In this document: piece after piece, positions 30,564 through 41,483 of the stretch
Layout of the letters: each line of letters starts with the position of its first letter
Numbering within the stretch: the stretch's first letter is position 1
Source of the DNA: Symsagittifera roscoffensis
Lineage: Eukaryota; Xenacoelomorpha; Acoela; Convolutidae
Assembly (NCBI RefSeq): GCF_963678635.1
Contig: NC_087064.1
Location: 21,130,509-21,194,508, forward strand
Length of the DNA stretch: 64,000 bases
Direction: 5' to 3'
The notes under the pieces: model-generated
Database searches by the model: none
What the model saw: only the letters and a program-made list of their open reading frames with translations
Told to the model about the DNA's origin: nothing
Made by a program: the position numbers and the translations under genes

Positions 30564-30807
30564 CCCGATGTGCTCTGGCGACTATTTCATTTGCACTCAC
30601 GGAAAACATGATGAGTTCCACTCTTGAAAATGCAGTGGTGATTCTGGGGGGCCAATGTATGTGACGACCGTCTATGGACAGCCATACTGTGTGTACGGAG
30701 TTGTCAGTTTCATGATCTATGATGAGACTTACAAGTGCATTGGGACGTCTGGCTTCGTCAGTGTGCCTCATTATTTCCAGTGGATTCGAGACATCATATA
30801 CGACTGA
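30564..30807 (+). pseudogene. S1 protease pseudogene, fused Ser and last exon
   Basis: Acceptor TTGTATAG, then CSGDYFICTHGKHDE, a TGA (30625-30627), KCSGDSGGPMY with the catalytic Ser195 region, and YGQPYCVYGVVSF to FVSVPHYFQWIRDIIYD and the stop. In the paralogue an intron of 1.3 kb separates the Ser exon from the last exon at exactly MNR/YGQ; here the two are contiguous. The in-frame TGA falls on the residue equivalent to position 189 of chymotrypsin numbering. With the stops in the Asp exon, this is a dead gene, although most of the fold is still readable. Confidence 0.82.
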
Positions 30808-33800
30808 TAAACAGCAGACATTCTGAAATGAATAGATGTATCATCAATATCATATTCTTTTTGCTCTAACTTCGTGTAATGAAACAATCCACAAATTAAG
30901 AGCAAAAATTCTAATGTTTTGAACAACTGAATCTTTTTACTACGAAATTCTGAAAACTGTTGGCCAAAATTCTCTCAGTAAAGGCTGAAATAGTGGGAAG
31001 CTATTAAAGTCGACGAGATAGCTCAATTATGTAAGAAGCAAAATGTAGCAAGTAGTTATCAGTAAAATGAACTGCCCCAGCGGATAAGCTTCATAAGAGC
31101 AGCCGCGACGGGCAAGTTAACCAATTCAGTCATGAAATCCTTGAAACTTATTTAATCGACCACAGAGAACTTCAAATTTTTTCATTAAATGAACTAATGA
31201 GGAATCATTATTTTCATAATGGAAAAAATTAATGCTGACTTTTTTTTCAATTTCTTGATCTTGATCTTTATTTATGCTCTAGAAGCAAAAAAAAACAAGG
31301 AACTTGTAAGTGCAAAACAGCTTATCTTTTTTCTGATTTTTCTGATTTTGGTAAACAAAAAAAGTTAATTAGTTATGGTAACCTTATTATGAAAACTACT
31401 AATCATGATTTTTTGTTAATTAAGGGTGATTTAAAATTAATAAGTTGGCGAACTGTCTTATTTGAACTAACAATTCAATTAATTATTTAATTGATTAACT
31501 TTTTAAACTTTTTGCAAACGCGTAAGAAAAAGATAATTCCAATTTGTTTGAGAACATTTTTTATGAGGCATAGAGGTTTGAATGTGGGACTACTTTGGCC
31601 AATGTGGTATGATTTAAGCTCGTTTTTTCGCTTTTTTTGCATATCGTTAGTTTCCAAAAATACTGCTAAGAATTCATTCCAAACTGAAATGAGGGAATCT
31701 AAAAAAAACCGCTCAAAAACCACGCAAGATTTGAGCGGTTTTTGAGCGGTTTTTTTAGATAAACCGCTCAAAACCGTTCAAATCTTGCGCGGTTTTTGAG
31801 CGGTTTTTTTAGATAAAACCGTTCAAAAACCGCTCAAACCGCTCGTTTTGAAGCAAGATTTTGAGCGTAATTGTCTAAAAAAACCGCTCAAACCGCTCAA
31901 ATCTTGCTTCAAATTAGGTGAAAAATCTCGACTCGGGAAACTAATTGATTCTTTTAACGCGTCTCTAAATGAAAAACATATCACTTTTCTCCTAAAATTG
32001 CGCAATGTAGAAGATTTGCAAAAACGTGATCAATTCAACTTTTTTTTCGGAAAATTACTTCAGATTGAGATACTTTATAGAGAGGGTTCGAATATTTGCA
32101 CTTTCCAGTCTCATACAAGAAATTTTGTTTGATTGTAATATTATCAATGAATTTGTTATCCTTACTTTTCTTTTATAAACACATCATCATCAGTCGAGTC
32201 AAGGGGTGTCGGAGTTTGTATATGATCATAAATAGACAATATATAATCGATTATTATAATAAAAAAAATAACCAAAATGTTGAATTAAATTAATTTGAAC
32301 TTAATTTTTAAAAGCACATCCTCTTACTTTAAAAAAGTGCGATAAAGGTCCAGGTTTTGTCCTTTTGCAAAAAAAGAGTAAAATTTCAAAAATTATCTCA
32401 TATAATTTCCTTGAACAACAAACTAACAGAAACTTGGAAGAAGACAACTCAGAATCACCGTTTAAAAGTATCCATCCACCTTCGATGCAATTCTCAGTAT
32501 ATTTTCTGACCTTTCAGCATATTCGGAGAGAAAATATTCTTTTTCTAAATTTTGAAGCCCTTATTAGCTGAAAAATTTTATGACAAAAAGAATATTTTTA
32601 AAATCATAAACGAAAAAAATCATGTTTTGTGTAAGAAAATATTGTTTTCCACAAGGTTCGATTTTCTTATTTAAGAATACGGGTGAAAAAAGACTTTCAA
32701 GGCCTCAAATTGTTGTTAAAATAAGAAAAAACCCTCATCCGTTTTCAAAACTGCGACGCCATTGGAAAACCGATCGTCCGAAGTTAGGCTAAAATTTTTG
32801 TTCGCAATAATATCTATAGTTTTACTCAAATTCCTAATTAACTTTTTGCACTTCTAATGAGTTTTTCAAAAACAAACAGCATTAGGTGGTCTCAAATAAA
32901 ATAAAGCTAAGCTTACTATTCTCATTCATGGTGCTATAAAAGTTATGCAAATTTCAATGATTTGTTTTATTCAATAGAATCAGCACGAGGCGGCTCCATT
33001 TATATATGAGTTTAACAAGCAAACGAAATGTTTGTGCTTTTATTAACCAAAAGACTTCAAGAAAATTAAATTTTGAGAACATATTGCGATTGAGAGACTA
33101 TTTTTGTACATTTGAAAAAAAAAACTATTTTTTGGAACTGGATCTTTTTTTCATTGGAAATTTTTGCTTGTCTATTCTCTTGATCTATATTTTTGAAAAA
33201 TTTAATAGCATGCTTCTTTGTTAATTGATAAAAATAACAACAAGCTTTGAGAATATTTTTTAAATTTGAAATCTTTTTTTTTTCAATTGTTTTTTGAGTT
33301 GAAAAATGACTTCTAATCGAACAATTTGTTTTCCAGGTTTGCTGATTGAATAAAATCATAAAAACCTCTCATAGTCAGAATGGCAGTTAAAAGTAATCTC
33401 AACCTGCGCTTATGGCAAACGCAGGCCAACATTTTTCCTTGGGCCCCAGATTTATAGCAAATGCGGACCAGTGACAAAACCTTCGACTCTAAACCAATGT
33501 TTCAAAGTAGAATTTTGTACAAAACCAAAATTGAGGTCAGGCGAAAATAATGAATCATTATTTTATCATCAAAGTTGCAAAAAACAATAGATTACCCTAT
33601 ATAAAAATAATGAAAAAACGGAGATAAAAACATACTCACCTCGTTTCCAGTTTTATCTCAAGTAGAAAAACAAGTTACCAAGGCGTAAAACTTCACCACT
33701 GCCAGGATCCAGTCAACTGCACTCTTTTTCGGAGTGGTAATTTTCCGAACGAACAGACTTGTCTTCTTGTTTTTGGAAATAGTTGATGTTAATTCTCATG

Positions 33801-33894
33801 TAACATTTGACCGGTTTCATTGATAATTTGTTGTATTTGACTTGGGGTGAAAATTACAAAAAAAAAGTCAAACTAAGTTCTTCTTTCTATTCAG
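30808..33894. other. Intergenic, no gene seen
   Basis: AT-rich DNA with only short open frames that lack recognisable motifs. The one structured feature is the inverted-repeat cluster at 31,700-31,905. Confidence 0.5.
31700..31905. repeat. Cluster of ACCGCTC/GAGCGGT inverted motifs
   Basis: At least nine copies of ACCGCTC or its reverse complement within 200 bp, in mixed orientation and framed by A/T runs (for example AAACCGCTCAAA and TTTGAGCGGTTT), with CAAGATTTGAGCG and CTCAAATCTTGC as spacers. The strands can fold into several alternative hairpins. GC-bearing motifs stand out in an AT-rich background. Confidence 0.8.
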
Positions 33895-34010
33895 ATGTCG
33901 GAGCAATAAAACTTGGTAGTGATATCCCCAACAAACACTCTCATTATGGCCTGCCCACGGTTACGACGCTTGAGAACGCTCGAGAAAACCGGCTCTACCG
34001 TCAAAAAAAG
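33895..34010 (+). other. Candidate exon, unknown gene
   Basis: Between a good acceptor (TTTCTATTCAG) and a donor (AAAAAG/GTAGGC) one frame is open: DVGAIKLGSDIPNKHSHYG and on to ENRLYRQKK. Its base composition is less AT-rich than the flanks. The first residues recall the Asp-strand of S1 proteases (DVALIKL), but the rest does not fit that family well. No neighbour clearly connects in phase. It could be an exon of an unidentified gene or chance. Confidence 0.3.
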
Positions 34011-34061
34011 GTAGGCCCTAGAGCACCTATTTTGTTTAATTTGAGTGTAACCTCTTCAAAT

Positions 34062-34510
34062 TTTGCTTCTTGTGCAAAATTCTAACAAATAAATAACTAA
34101 TCAAAATGTAAATCAAAGCAAATGAGTAACTGAAATTTTTAGCGCTGACTGCCAACCAAGAAAAGCGCTAGATGAATCCTGAATCAAATGTGCTTGAAGG
34201 TATATTTTTGTCAGAATACGTCATAATGAATAGACAAAGAGTCTTTTAAAATTAAAGGCATGCCCTAAAGCAACTATGTTGTTAAAGCTGAGTGTATCAT
34301 AAGGAAAAAACGGCCCTTCAATATTAGCTTCTTGTGCAAAAATCTAACAAAAAATATAACTAATCAAATTATAAATTTAAGTAAATGAGTAACTGAGTTT
34401 TTTTAGTATTATTTACCAATCAAGAAAAGCGCAGATGAAATCTAAATCAAACGCGCTTGAAGGTATATTTTTGTCGGAATATGTCATGATGACTAAGCAA
34501 AGAATCTTGT
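34062..34510. repeat. Tandem duplication of about 265 bp
   Basis: Two diverged copies (from about 34,062 and 34,330) share TTCTTGTGCAAAA, AAATGAGTAACTGA, AAGAAAAGCGC and GCTTGAAGGTATATTTTTGT. Non-coding. Confidence 0.75.
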
Positions 34511-34958
34511 AGCAAAAAGCATGAAATTTGGTCGAAGGCATCACGAGAATTTCAACACGTGCGTTTATACCCGAGAAATCTATCTACCTCAAACAATGGT
34601 TTGACCATATGAGAAGTACTAAACTCTCAAAACCAGTCAATAAAGTTTCTCGAATCAGTAATTTACTGGATCATCAATCAACAGCTTCGCCAGAATATAC
34701 CGATGCAATCATCATAAAAACGTTTTTTCACTGCATATACAATGTTTTAGTCAAGGGGGAAGACCTAGGACATCATGCATAAACTTGCGTTTCAGGCCTT
34801 GTTTAAGAATTCATTTTTAAAAAACAAATATCAGGCCATACAAACTTGTTTCATGGTTCGAAATAGTTGATCTCAACTTTAACCTCGCAAAACTAACATT
34901 TCACGATAAACTTAATGAGAATTTAAAAAACTAGGTCTAAAATCCGATTTAGAATCCT

Positions 34959-35114
34959 GGAGAAGCATTAGCTTATCCGTCTGAAATCAGGCAGCGCATT
35001 ATGCAGACAAGGGTATTGATCAACAGTTACTCTATTAGAAAGTTCAATTCAGACGGTGTCACCCACTTGACATTTTTTGCGTGTGAATTGATGGTAGCCA
35101 TAAAATTAATGTAG
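34959..35114 (+). other. Paralogous ORF X, copy 1
   Basis: The frame EALAYPSEIRQRIMQTRV, then LINSYSIRKFNSDGVTHL, then FFACELMVAIKLM ends in TAG. A related frame at about 39,372-39,556 keeps QT-V-I-SY-(I/V)R, HL--FAC-L-VA. Differences are spread over codon positions, so selection cannot be judged by eye. No family recognised. It may be an exon of the same duplicated gene as the ORFs at 38602 and 40231. Confidence 0.35.
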
Positions 35115-35336
35115 TTTATCTGAAATATGCTTTTTTTTGTTCTTGGCGCAGTTTTTCTCCAATACATACCAATTTTTGAAAACTATTTTCTTAACGGCGA
35201 CCATACTTTGTTTAAGATTCCATCTTTGTTTCATTTGCTAACTTGAAATAATTCAAAATAGTAGCGTAGAAAAAAGAACTAAATTGAACCTATTTACGGA
35301 ACGTGTGCTGTCGCACAGAAGATCCGAAAGTCAGAC

Positions 35337-35877
35337 AAGACTGCTCGTATCAGGGCGAAGCCCTGAATATTCTGACTGCCTTTTGAGTTTTATGGAGCAG
35401 CAGTAATAACATCAAAAAATTAAATGAAATGAAAAAAAAAATGAAAATTTTTTTTCTAAAATTTGAAATTTTTTAATGAAAATAATCCCCCCACACGCCA
35501 TATAAAGTACAAAAAGAGAGATTTTGTTCCTTGTAACAAATCAATTATTGCAAATAAGCTTCGTTCAACTAATTTGGAACGATTTATAAGACGGATTAAA
35601 TCTCCGCTTACTCGTTAATAGCGCGAATTATATCGCGCGTTATTTGTCCCAAATTGGTCAAAATGGCCAAAATGGCAATCTTTAAACCCTCATAATTTTA
35701 CGAAAAATGATCACAGGTGAAATATCTTTTCAAATTTAAGCTCAGGACAACAATACCTTTTGAATGATACAAAAAAATTCCGTCAAAAATGGCCAGTTAA
35801 AAAGTCGAAATTTGTCTGAAAAAAAAACCCACCCGAGCACAAATATTCCGTTACTTTCGTATCGAAAGTCGGAACAA
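35337..35877 (-). mobile_element. Helentron-like non-autonomous element, copy 1
   Basis: On the minus strand it begins TTCCGACTTTCGATACGAAAG, with a hairpin (ACTTTCG/CGAAAGT), and ends AGTCAGAATATTCAGGGC, TTCGCCCTGATACGAGCAG. The 3' hairpin CAGGGC/GCCCTG lies near the end, and TTCCGACT and AGTCGGAA (in sister copies) form short subterminal inverted repeats. These are features of Helentron-derived elements. Several sister copies lie at 47-51 kb. No coding capacity. Confidence 0.6.
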
Positions 35878-38601
35878 AAAGGAGCGCAAACAAAGGAGGT
35901 TTGTTTTAAAAAGCCATTCACAATTATGCAGAGTTTAATTGGTTGCAGAAATTAAACATTAATCAAAGTGATTCTTTTGATAGTAAGGCATGTAGTTGAC
36001 TTTCAAATTTTAATTCTGAGATTCAACTCCATCAGTTTTATTCGAATGTTGGTGAGTTCATTTATTCAAATTATGTGTGTCGTCTTGGGGAATTTGACTG
36101 TTTAGACTCAATATATCCCTTCTCTATTGTCCGCTGAGTCTCTTCCCTAAATACCAGAACCAGCAAAGGGGTGAGCTATGATTTGGCGACAATCCCTTCG
36201 GTTGAAAGGTTGAATTTGGGGGTCGATCGATGTACTACACTGGGTTGCGTCCCCTTTACTCAATTGCTCTCGACTGTTCTTTTCCTCGGAAAGAATCGCA
36301 AGAAACTGGATAGTAATTGAATTCAGAAGTAAATATATAAATCGCTGAGTATAAGGACCGCTAAGTGGCCTGAATACAATTTATTAAGTATCAATGAATT
36401 TAATTTGCGATAAGTTCCGGAAAGCTGCCTCTTGCAGTTCACTTTACAAACAATTCTAAACAAGTCTTCAACTTTGCTTCGCAAAGTTTTGCTAAAAATC
36501 TCGCGTGGAGAACTCACTTTAAAATTTTCACGAGTCAATCTCAGGACCCGTCTGAATTCTATAAGTCTCAATCTTGTTCTCTAACTCTGAACGAGAACCA
36601 ACTACTCTCAATCGTAGTTATCACTGTTCTGTCCAGTTCGGTGGTTGTACCTTAATCGCGTATCGTTATCTTTATTTACTTTCGGTTCGGTCAGAGGCGT
36701 ACCGTTTCCTATCCCTACTAACATTCACTTAACTAGCTGCCACTCTGGACTTATCAGCTGAATCAACCATTAGGTCAGCTTTAATTAAACATCGGGGTGG
36801 CACTTAGTTAATCAGGACATAGTGAGCAAACATTGGGCTCAACTACAAAATCAGCTCCCAATCGTATTTGACAAATGACCCCTTGCATGATTTTATTTTA
36901 GTTCTTCCTAACTTGTTCCCTTTCCTATGAAATGGGTAGTTCTCACAAAACCGGGAATTTAACTTCCGTGATACTTGAAAAGTTTCCATTTTTGGTCATT
37001 TTTAATTTTGTTCCCCTAAGTCCAAGGGCTGGGTAATTCCCTTCCCCGTGTCCGTTTTGATCCGAAAAAACACCACAAGAATTCATTTAGTATGCTAGGG
37101 CTGTTCATAAAATCTTCATCCCGAAATTCCCATTTCCCCCCATAGATGTTCCCAATTTTTTTTCCGGGGCTGTATTTTTACTTGTTTGCCGTTCTTATCG
37201 AAAGTCCAAGTGGAGTGGGTTAAGCTGACCCCAATGTTTGCTAATTACAGAAAATCACTTTCGCTCGGGTACAAAGGTCAAAACTAAAATTCTCGATTTA
37301 GGGGCCTCCCCTTACCTCCCCAGGTGGGTAGGTACCCCTTACGGGTCCTTGCAATGCTAATATATCGCTTTTCAGGGGGTTCCGGGGGTCTTGGGGTCAA
37401 AAATGCCAAATGACCTCTTAGAGGTCATCCAAGGTCAAATGAGGTCAAACTCATCCAAACGTCTAACTTTCGATGGGAGATCATTCCCACTAAGTTTCAT
37501 TCATATCGGACCATCCATTCCCATATTTTCGAAAAAATCGGGTCAATTAACACTTCTCCCTAAAATTGCCATTTTCACCCCGTAGGAAGTTCCGGAGAGG
37601 ATTGGGTCACTAGGGGTCCCCCTAATGAGTTGAGCCCTTCTTCACATTGGTGCATTAAAATCACAAGTCAATTATCACTATCAGGTGTTAATAGCCTAAT
37701 TCATTTTTCAAGTGCTAATAGCTTCCGACGTAGCCGCCGGATTAGGTCCAAACATTAATACCTTATAGGTCTTCTCCCAACCTACCATTCCCCCAAGTTT
37801 CAGCCTCCTAGCATTATCAGGGGTCGAGAAATAACAAAAAGTGGGTTTTGTTTACATAGGGCGTAAAACCGGAAGTAATAACCGGATGCGTTCAAAATCC
37901 CGGTGGTGAACTTTCCTTGCCTAGGGCTACAACATATTGCAATATGAAGTCATTCTGACCATTAGTTACCGGTTCACAAAAGGTGCTAATTGCATTTTCG
38001 GAAATCATTATCACTCGCCCCCCAGGAGTCCCAGGGGTCTGGAAATTTGCATGCCCGCCTAAAATCATCTCTATTAGTCACCCACCAATTTTCATAAAGA
38101 TCGAACTAGTGGTTCCCAATCCGGGGGGGGGGGGGGTTCCAGAATTTGCGCGCTTTTCCAATTCTTCGCCCTAGAGGTCAAATTCAAGGTGCAAAGTCCG
38201 ATTACGGTTGTTTTCTCTCAAACTAAGCTTATCTATCACTGAATTTCATTGCTACAAGTTCATAGAGTCGGTTTACGTTGAAATCAAATTTCGCAATTTT
38301 CAACCATTTTCATCAGGAATTACCAATCCTACATTGTGCATTTGTCATAAAAACTTCACTTCAGCATTCCTGTTATTAAGACTCCTCAAAAATGATTGAG
38401 GAGTTTTAAGGAAGCCAAAAACCACGCAATTATTAATTGGTTTTTTAATTCTTTACTCATGCTAAACTGTTTCATGAAGTTCAGATTGTCATGAAGTTAG
38501 TGACACAATTTTTTTTCAATTTTATAGAGTGTCTAGGCTCTCCATAGCTTCCCATCCTCATATAAGCTTGGTAGGATTCATTAAGAAGATAATATATTAC
38601 T
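35878..38601. other. Non-coding, possibly old repeat, no gene seen
   Basis: Less AT-rich than its surroundings between 36,100 and 38,200, with several GGGGTC and CCCC-rich stretches and a G homopolymer of about 13 near 38,125-38,137. No open frame has a recognisable product. It separates the two halves (35.1 and 38.4 kb) of a duplicated block whose other copy is compact (39.2-40.4 kb), so it is probably inserted DNA. Confidence 0.45.
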
Positions 38602-38805
38602 ATGAGTCATAATATCCGAAAAAATCACGCTATTATTTTTATTGAAAGTAAGTGCGAGCAATTGCTTTCGGACAAGACAATTAAAATGGATTTGATTGAT
38701 TTTTTGAGAAGCAGCTTCATTGATGATAATAAGAATGCTGCTCATTTGGTGGAAAAAAGTAAGCATATTGTAGGCGATTTAATGGTATATGTATTGGATA
38801 ACTAA
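38602..38805 (+). CDS. Small paralogous ORF, copy 1
   Basis: A 67-codon frame: MSHNI start, HAIIFIESKCEQLL, then MDLIDFLRSSFIDDNKNAA and VGDLMVYVLDN stop. The copy at 40,231-40,413 keeps DL-DFLRSSF-DD--NA, I-V and the stop at the same codon. Many differences are synonymous (GAT/GAC, AGC/AGT, TTA/TTG, GTA/GTG), which argues that both are or were coding. I recognise no family. It could be a small protein or the last exon of an unidentified gene; a GTAGGC after HI is a possible donor, but conservation continues past it. Confidence 0.45.
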   Translation: MSHNIRKNHAIIFIESKCEQLLSDKTIKMDLIDFLRSSFIDDNKNAAHLVEKSKHIVGDLMVYVLDN

Positions 38806-39344
38806 CATTTTTCTTATTGATGGTCTCCAAAATTTTACTTGAATCTTAAAAATTGAAGTTTTTTTGAAAACATTTCTGACATTACTAAGTTTGAAGAACG
38901 AGTGCATGCCGGAAAAAAAACCATTTACAAAGTCGAAAGCCAGAATTTTCCTTTATTGAATCCGTTTTTACCTGACCATTAGTTAGCAGACTAGCGCCAT
39001 AGTATAAAGCTGCAATAATCATATCGAAAATCAGAAAAACAAAGCACACCACCCGCTGATGCAAGAAACGTAAAACTGTCTCACAATATTAGTTTTTTGT
39101 TGAACTCTGAGGGCGCATTTACATTAGGATTTCTGATTACTTTCTTCTAAATTTATATTTAGTGTTACAGAAGCAATCACCTGAAGGCAGCATTATTAAC
39201 AAATTTTTTTACATTCTCTAAACGCTAGATTAAAATTATGAAATCCTGAGCAGACAGATTTCCTTAACGATTGGAAATAGTCGATCTCGATTATACCATT
39301 GCAAAAACCAGTAATTTACTAAAAATCAAATGAGAAAAAAGAAA

Positions 39345-39556
39345 GTCTCAGATCCGATATTGCCCCAAGGAAAAGCACAAACGTATCCGTCCATGAGAAA
39401 ATAGATAGCGTGTACTTGCAGACAGTGGTAATGATCAGAAGTTACTTTGTTAGAATGCCCAATCCAGTCGATCTCATTCACTTGCCGCTTTTTGCGTGTT
39501 CATTGATAGTGGCATTGTTAACATTGATGAAAAATGATGAGTTTTATCTAAAATGA
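39345..39556 (+). other. Paralogous ORF X, copy 2
   Basis: The frame APRKSTNVSVHEKIDSVYLQ, then VVMIRSYFVRMPNPVDLIHL, then PLFACSLIVALLTLM ends in TGA at 39554-39556. It aligns with 34,959-35,114. The downstream neighbour of both copies is the small ORF pair, so this is one duplicated block. The start codon and splice sites are not clear. Confidence 0.35.
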
Positions 39557-40230
39557 TGTGCGTATTTTTGTTCACGAGTTATCTTTTTTTCTCCAATACA
39601 TTGCATCCTTTATTTTTGTTTTTCGTAAATACGTCCATACTTTATTTTAAATTTCATTTTTATTTAACATGTGACTTTTTGAGTTTCTATACGATAATTA
39701 TTTAAAAGTTTACCCTTGATAAATGGACTAAATTAAACTTGTTTTTGAAACATCAGCTGTTGGACAAAAGATGTAAAAGCCCAAAAATACGCTCATTCAA
39801 AAGTCTTATCTGGTAAAAGCGAGCTTCAAATGTCATTCAATCACTTTCATCTATTTTTCCAACTCTTTATGTTTGCGGGCCCCAGTGATCGCACTTTTTG
39901 TTCTTCTACCATAGAAACCTCACTGCAGCCTTCCTATCAGTAAGGCGCAAAACGTCTAAGAATTTTATGAAAGTCGGAAACTCTGTAAAACTACCAACTG
40001 GTTTTTAATGATTTCACACATGCCAGAAAGCCTTCATGAAATTCAGATCAGTCGTGAAGTTAGCTTTTCTTCTGAACAAAAATTTCTCAAGGTCATAAAG
40101 TCTCGGGAATCTTTATAGTTTCACATCGTCTAATCTGTTTCATTTTATAGCAACTGTCGGATACTGTCAGTTTTCATTTCACAATTTTGCCTTTTGGAAA
40201 TAAACACTAATGAGTCAAAACATCAATTTA

Positions 40231-40413
40231 AAGTTGTTTTTAATTTGGTCCACAATGAGTGCGATCAACTGTATCTGGCCGAAGCAATCAAAAATAGATT
40301 TGTCTGACTTTTTGAGAAGCAGTTTCACTGATGATGATTTGAACGCTACTGAGCTGATAGAAGAAGATGATAACATTGTGAGCAACTTGATAGTGCAAGC
40401 ATCCGACAAATGA
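40231..40413 (+). pseudogene. Small paralogous ORF, copy 2, one frameshift
   Basis: Aligned to 38602-38805, the N-terminal half reads VVFNLVHNECDQLYLAEAIK in one frame and the C-terminal half KIDLSDFLRSSFTDDDLNA to VSNLIVQASDK stop in another. The switch is at an A-run near 40,290, where this copy has one extra A. The apparent start with a hydrophobic stretch in the C-terminal frame is therefore an artefact of the shift. If the extra A is real the copy is broken; if it is an assembly error the copy is intact. Confidence 0.4.
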
Positions 40414-40708
40414 AAAGGCATTTTCATTGATTGATGGTGCAAAATATTCAAAAATGCATTTTATACTAAAAAAAAACAAAAGCAGTAACTTTTCAACCTT
40501 CAGAAATAAAGTTCTTTTGAAAAACTTACCCAAATTACTAACTTCAAAGTGGGAGCGCGGGTTTTTCGGCGTTTTTGGGATTGTTCGAGAAAAGTGCTCA
40601 AAAACGGAATTTTTGGATTTTGCAAAATCTCGCATTTTCGCAAATTTTTCCATAGATGAGATCTTTTTTAACATATTAACTTGCTCAAAAAATAGCACTC
40701 GATCGGAA

Positions 40709-41095
40709 CCAGGGGCGGATTTAGGGGGGTAGGGGGGCGGACCCCTCCCTCTCAAGGGTTCCACCCCCTGCCGACCCAAAGGGTCCCCCTTTGTACTATT
40801 TTGAGATATCCATATTTGATGACGTACCCTAAAATTTTTCTAAAGGCGCCTTGGGCACCAATATATACTTATTTTGAGGGGGGAGCGCGCGCCAAAAAAC
40901 GCCCTTTTTTTGGTCAAATTTTTCCAAAAAGTGCCTAAAAACGCCTTTTTTTTTTGCTTTTTTTGGCCTGTTTTTCAAAATTTTGCCTGCGGCGCAAACT
41001 TTTTTTAACCAAAGCTGGGTCTTTTTAATGCTTTGGGAGAACTCGGAAATTCACTTTGCTCGACCTAAAAAACAAAAAGGTCGACAAAATTATCG
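40709..41095. mobile_element. hAT-like foldback element, copy 1
   Basis: Starts CCAGGGGCGGATTTAGG, a terminus typical of hAT-type MITEs, followed by GCGCGCGCCAAAAAACGCC, CCTAAAAACGCC and a TTTTGCCTGCGGCGCAAAC block. The same blocks recur at 41825-42060 (same orientation) and 42084-42445 (inverted). No transposase and no matching 8-bp target duplication were found, so the element type is inference. Confidence 0.5.
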
Positions 41096-41236
41096 AAAAT
41101 TTTTTGAAAATCCGCCCCCCCCCCCCTCGAAAAAAAAAACAGTTTTGAAAACTAAGCTCTGTTTGGTTGACAAAATTTTCGCTGTAAATTTTACTATAAA
41201 TAAAGTCGGATGTTTCAAACGTATTCCAATTTCCAG

Positions 41237-41483
41237 CAACTTCGCGGTGAATCTGATTGGTTAAGCTCAGATTCCAACAAAAACTCTGATTGGATGGGCT
41301 CTCAACCCCTCCGAGCTTCATATCAATCTGAATTGTCTATCATAAACGGACACACGTCACGTGACAGGGACTTCTACGTGCAGTTGAAGAAGATAGACAA
41401 GGAGGGGTCTGCATATGTGTGTGGGGGAAGTGTGATTGGAGAGAGGTGGGTGCTGACTGCCGCTCACTGTCTCAGAAACGCAG
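41237..41483 (+). CDS. S1 protease exon 1 (pro-region, His57)
   Basis: Acceptor AATTTCCAG before CAACTTCGC; donor GCAG/GTGGAT. It codes for a Ser/Asp-rich pro-region, then SELS/IINGHTSRDRDF, CGGSVIGERWVLTAAHCL. IING is the new N-terminus after zymogen cleavage, and AAHC holds the general base. The exon lies between foldback elements. Confidence 0.85.

Noticed and set aside
30625-30627. TGA as a recoded (selenocysteine) codon
   Set aside because: The paralogue has Gly here, and two further stops lie in the neighbouring exon, so loss of function is the simpler reading.
36150-36200. LTR/primer-binding-site candidate (GGGGTGAGC...TTTGGCGACAATCC)
   Set aside because: No matching second LTR or coding interior found within the window.
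40210-40413. Small secreted protein with signal peptide, or first exon of the protease gene
   Set aside because: The hydrophobic start is in a different frame from the conserved N-terminal half of its paralogue. Conservation with the copy at 38602 continues through to the stop, past the possible donor.
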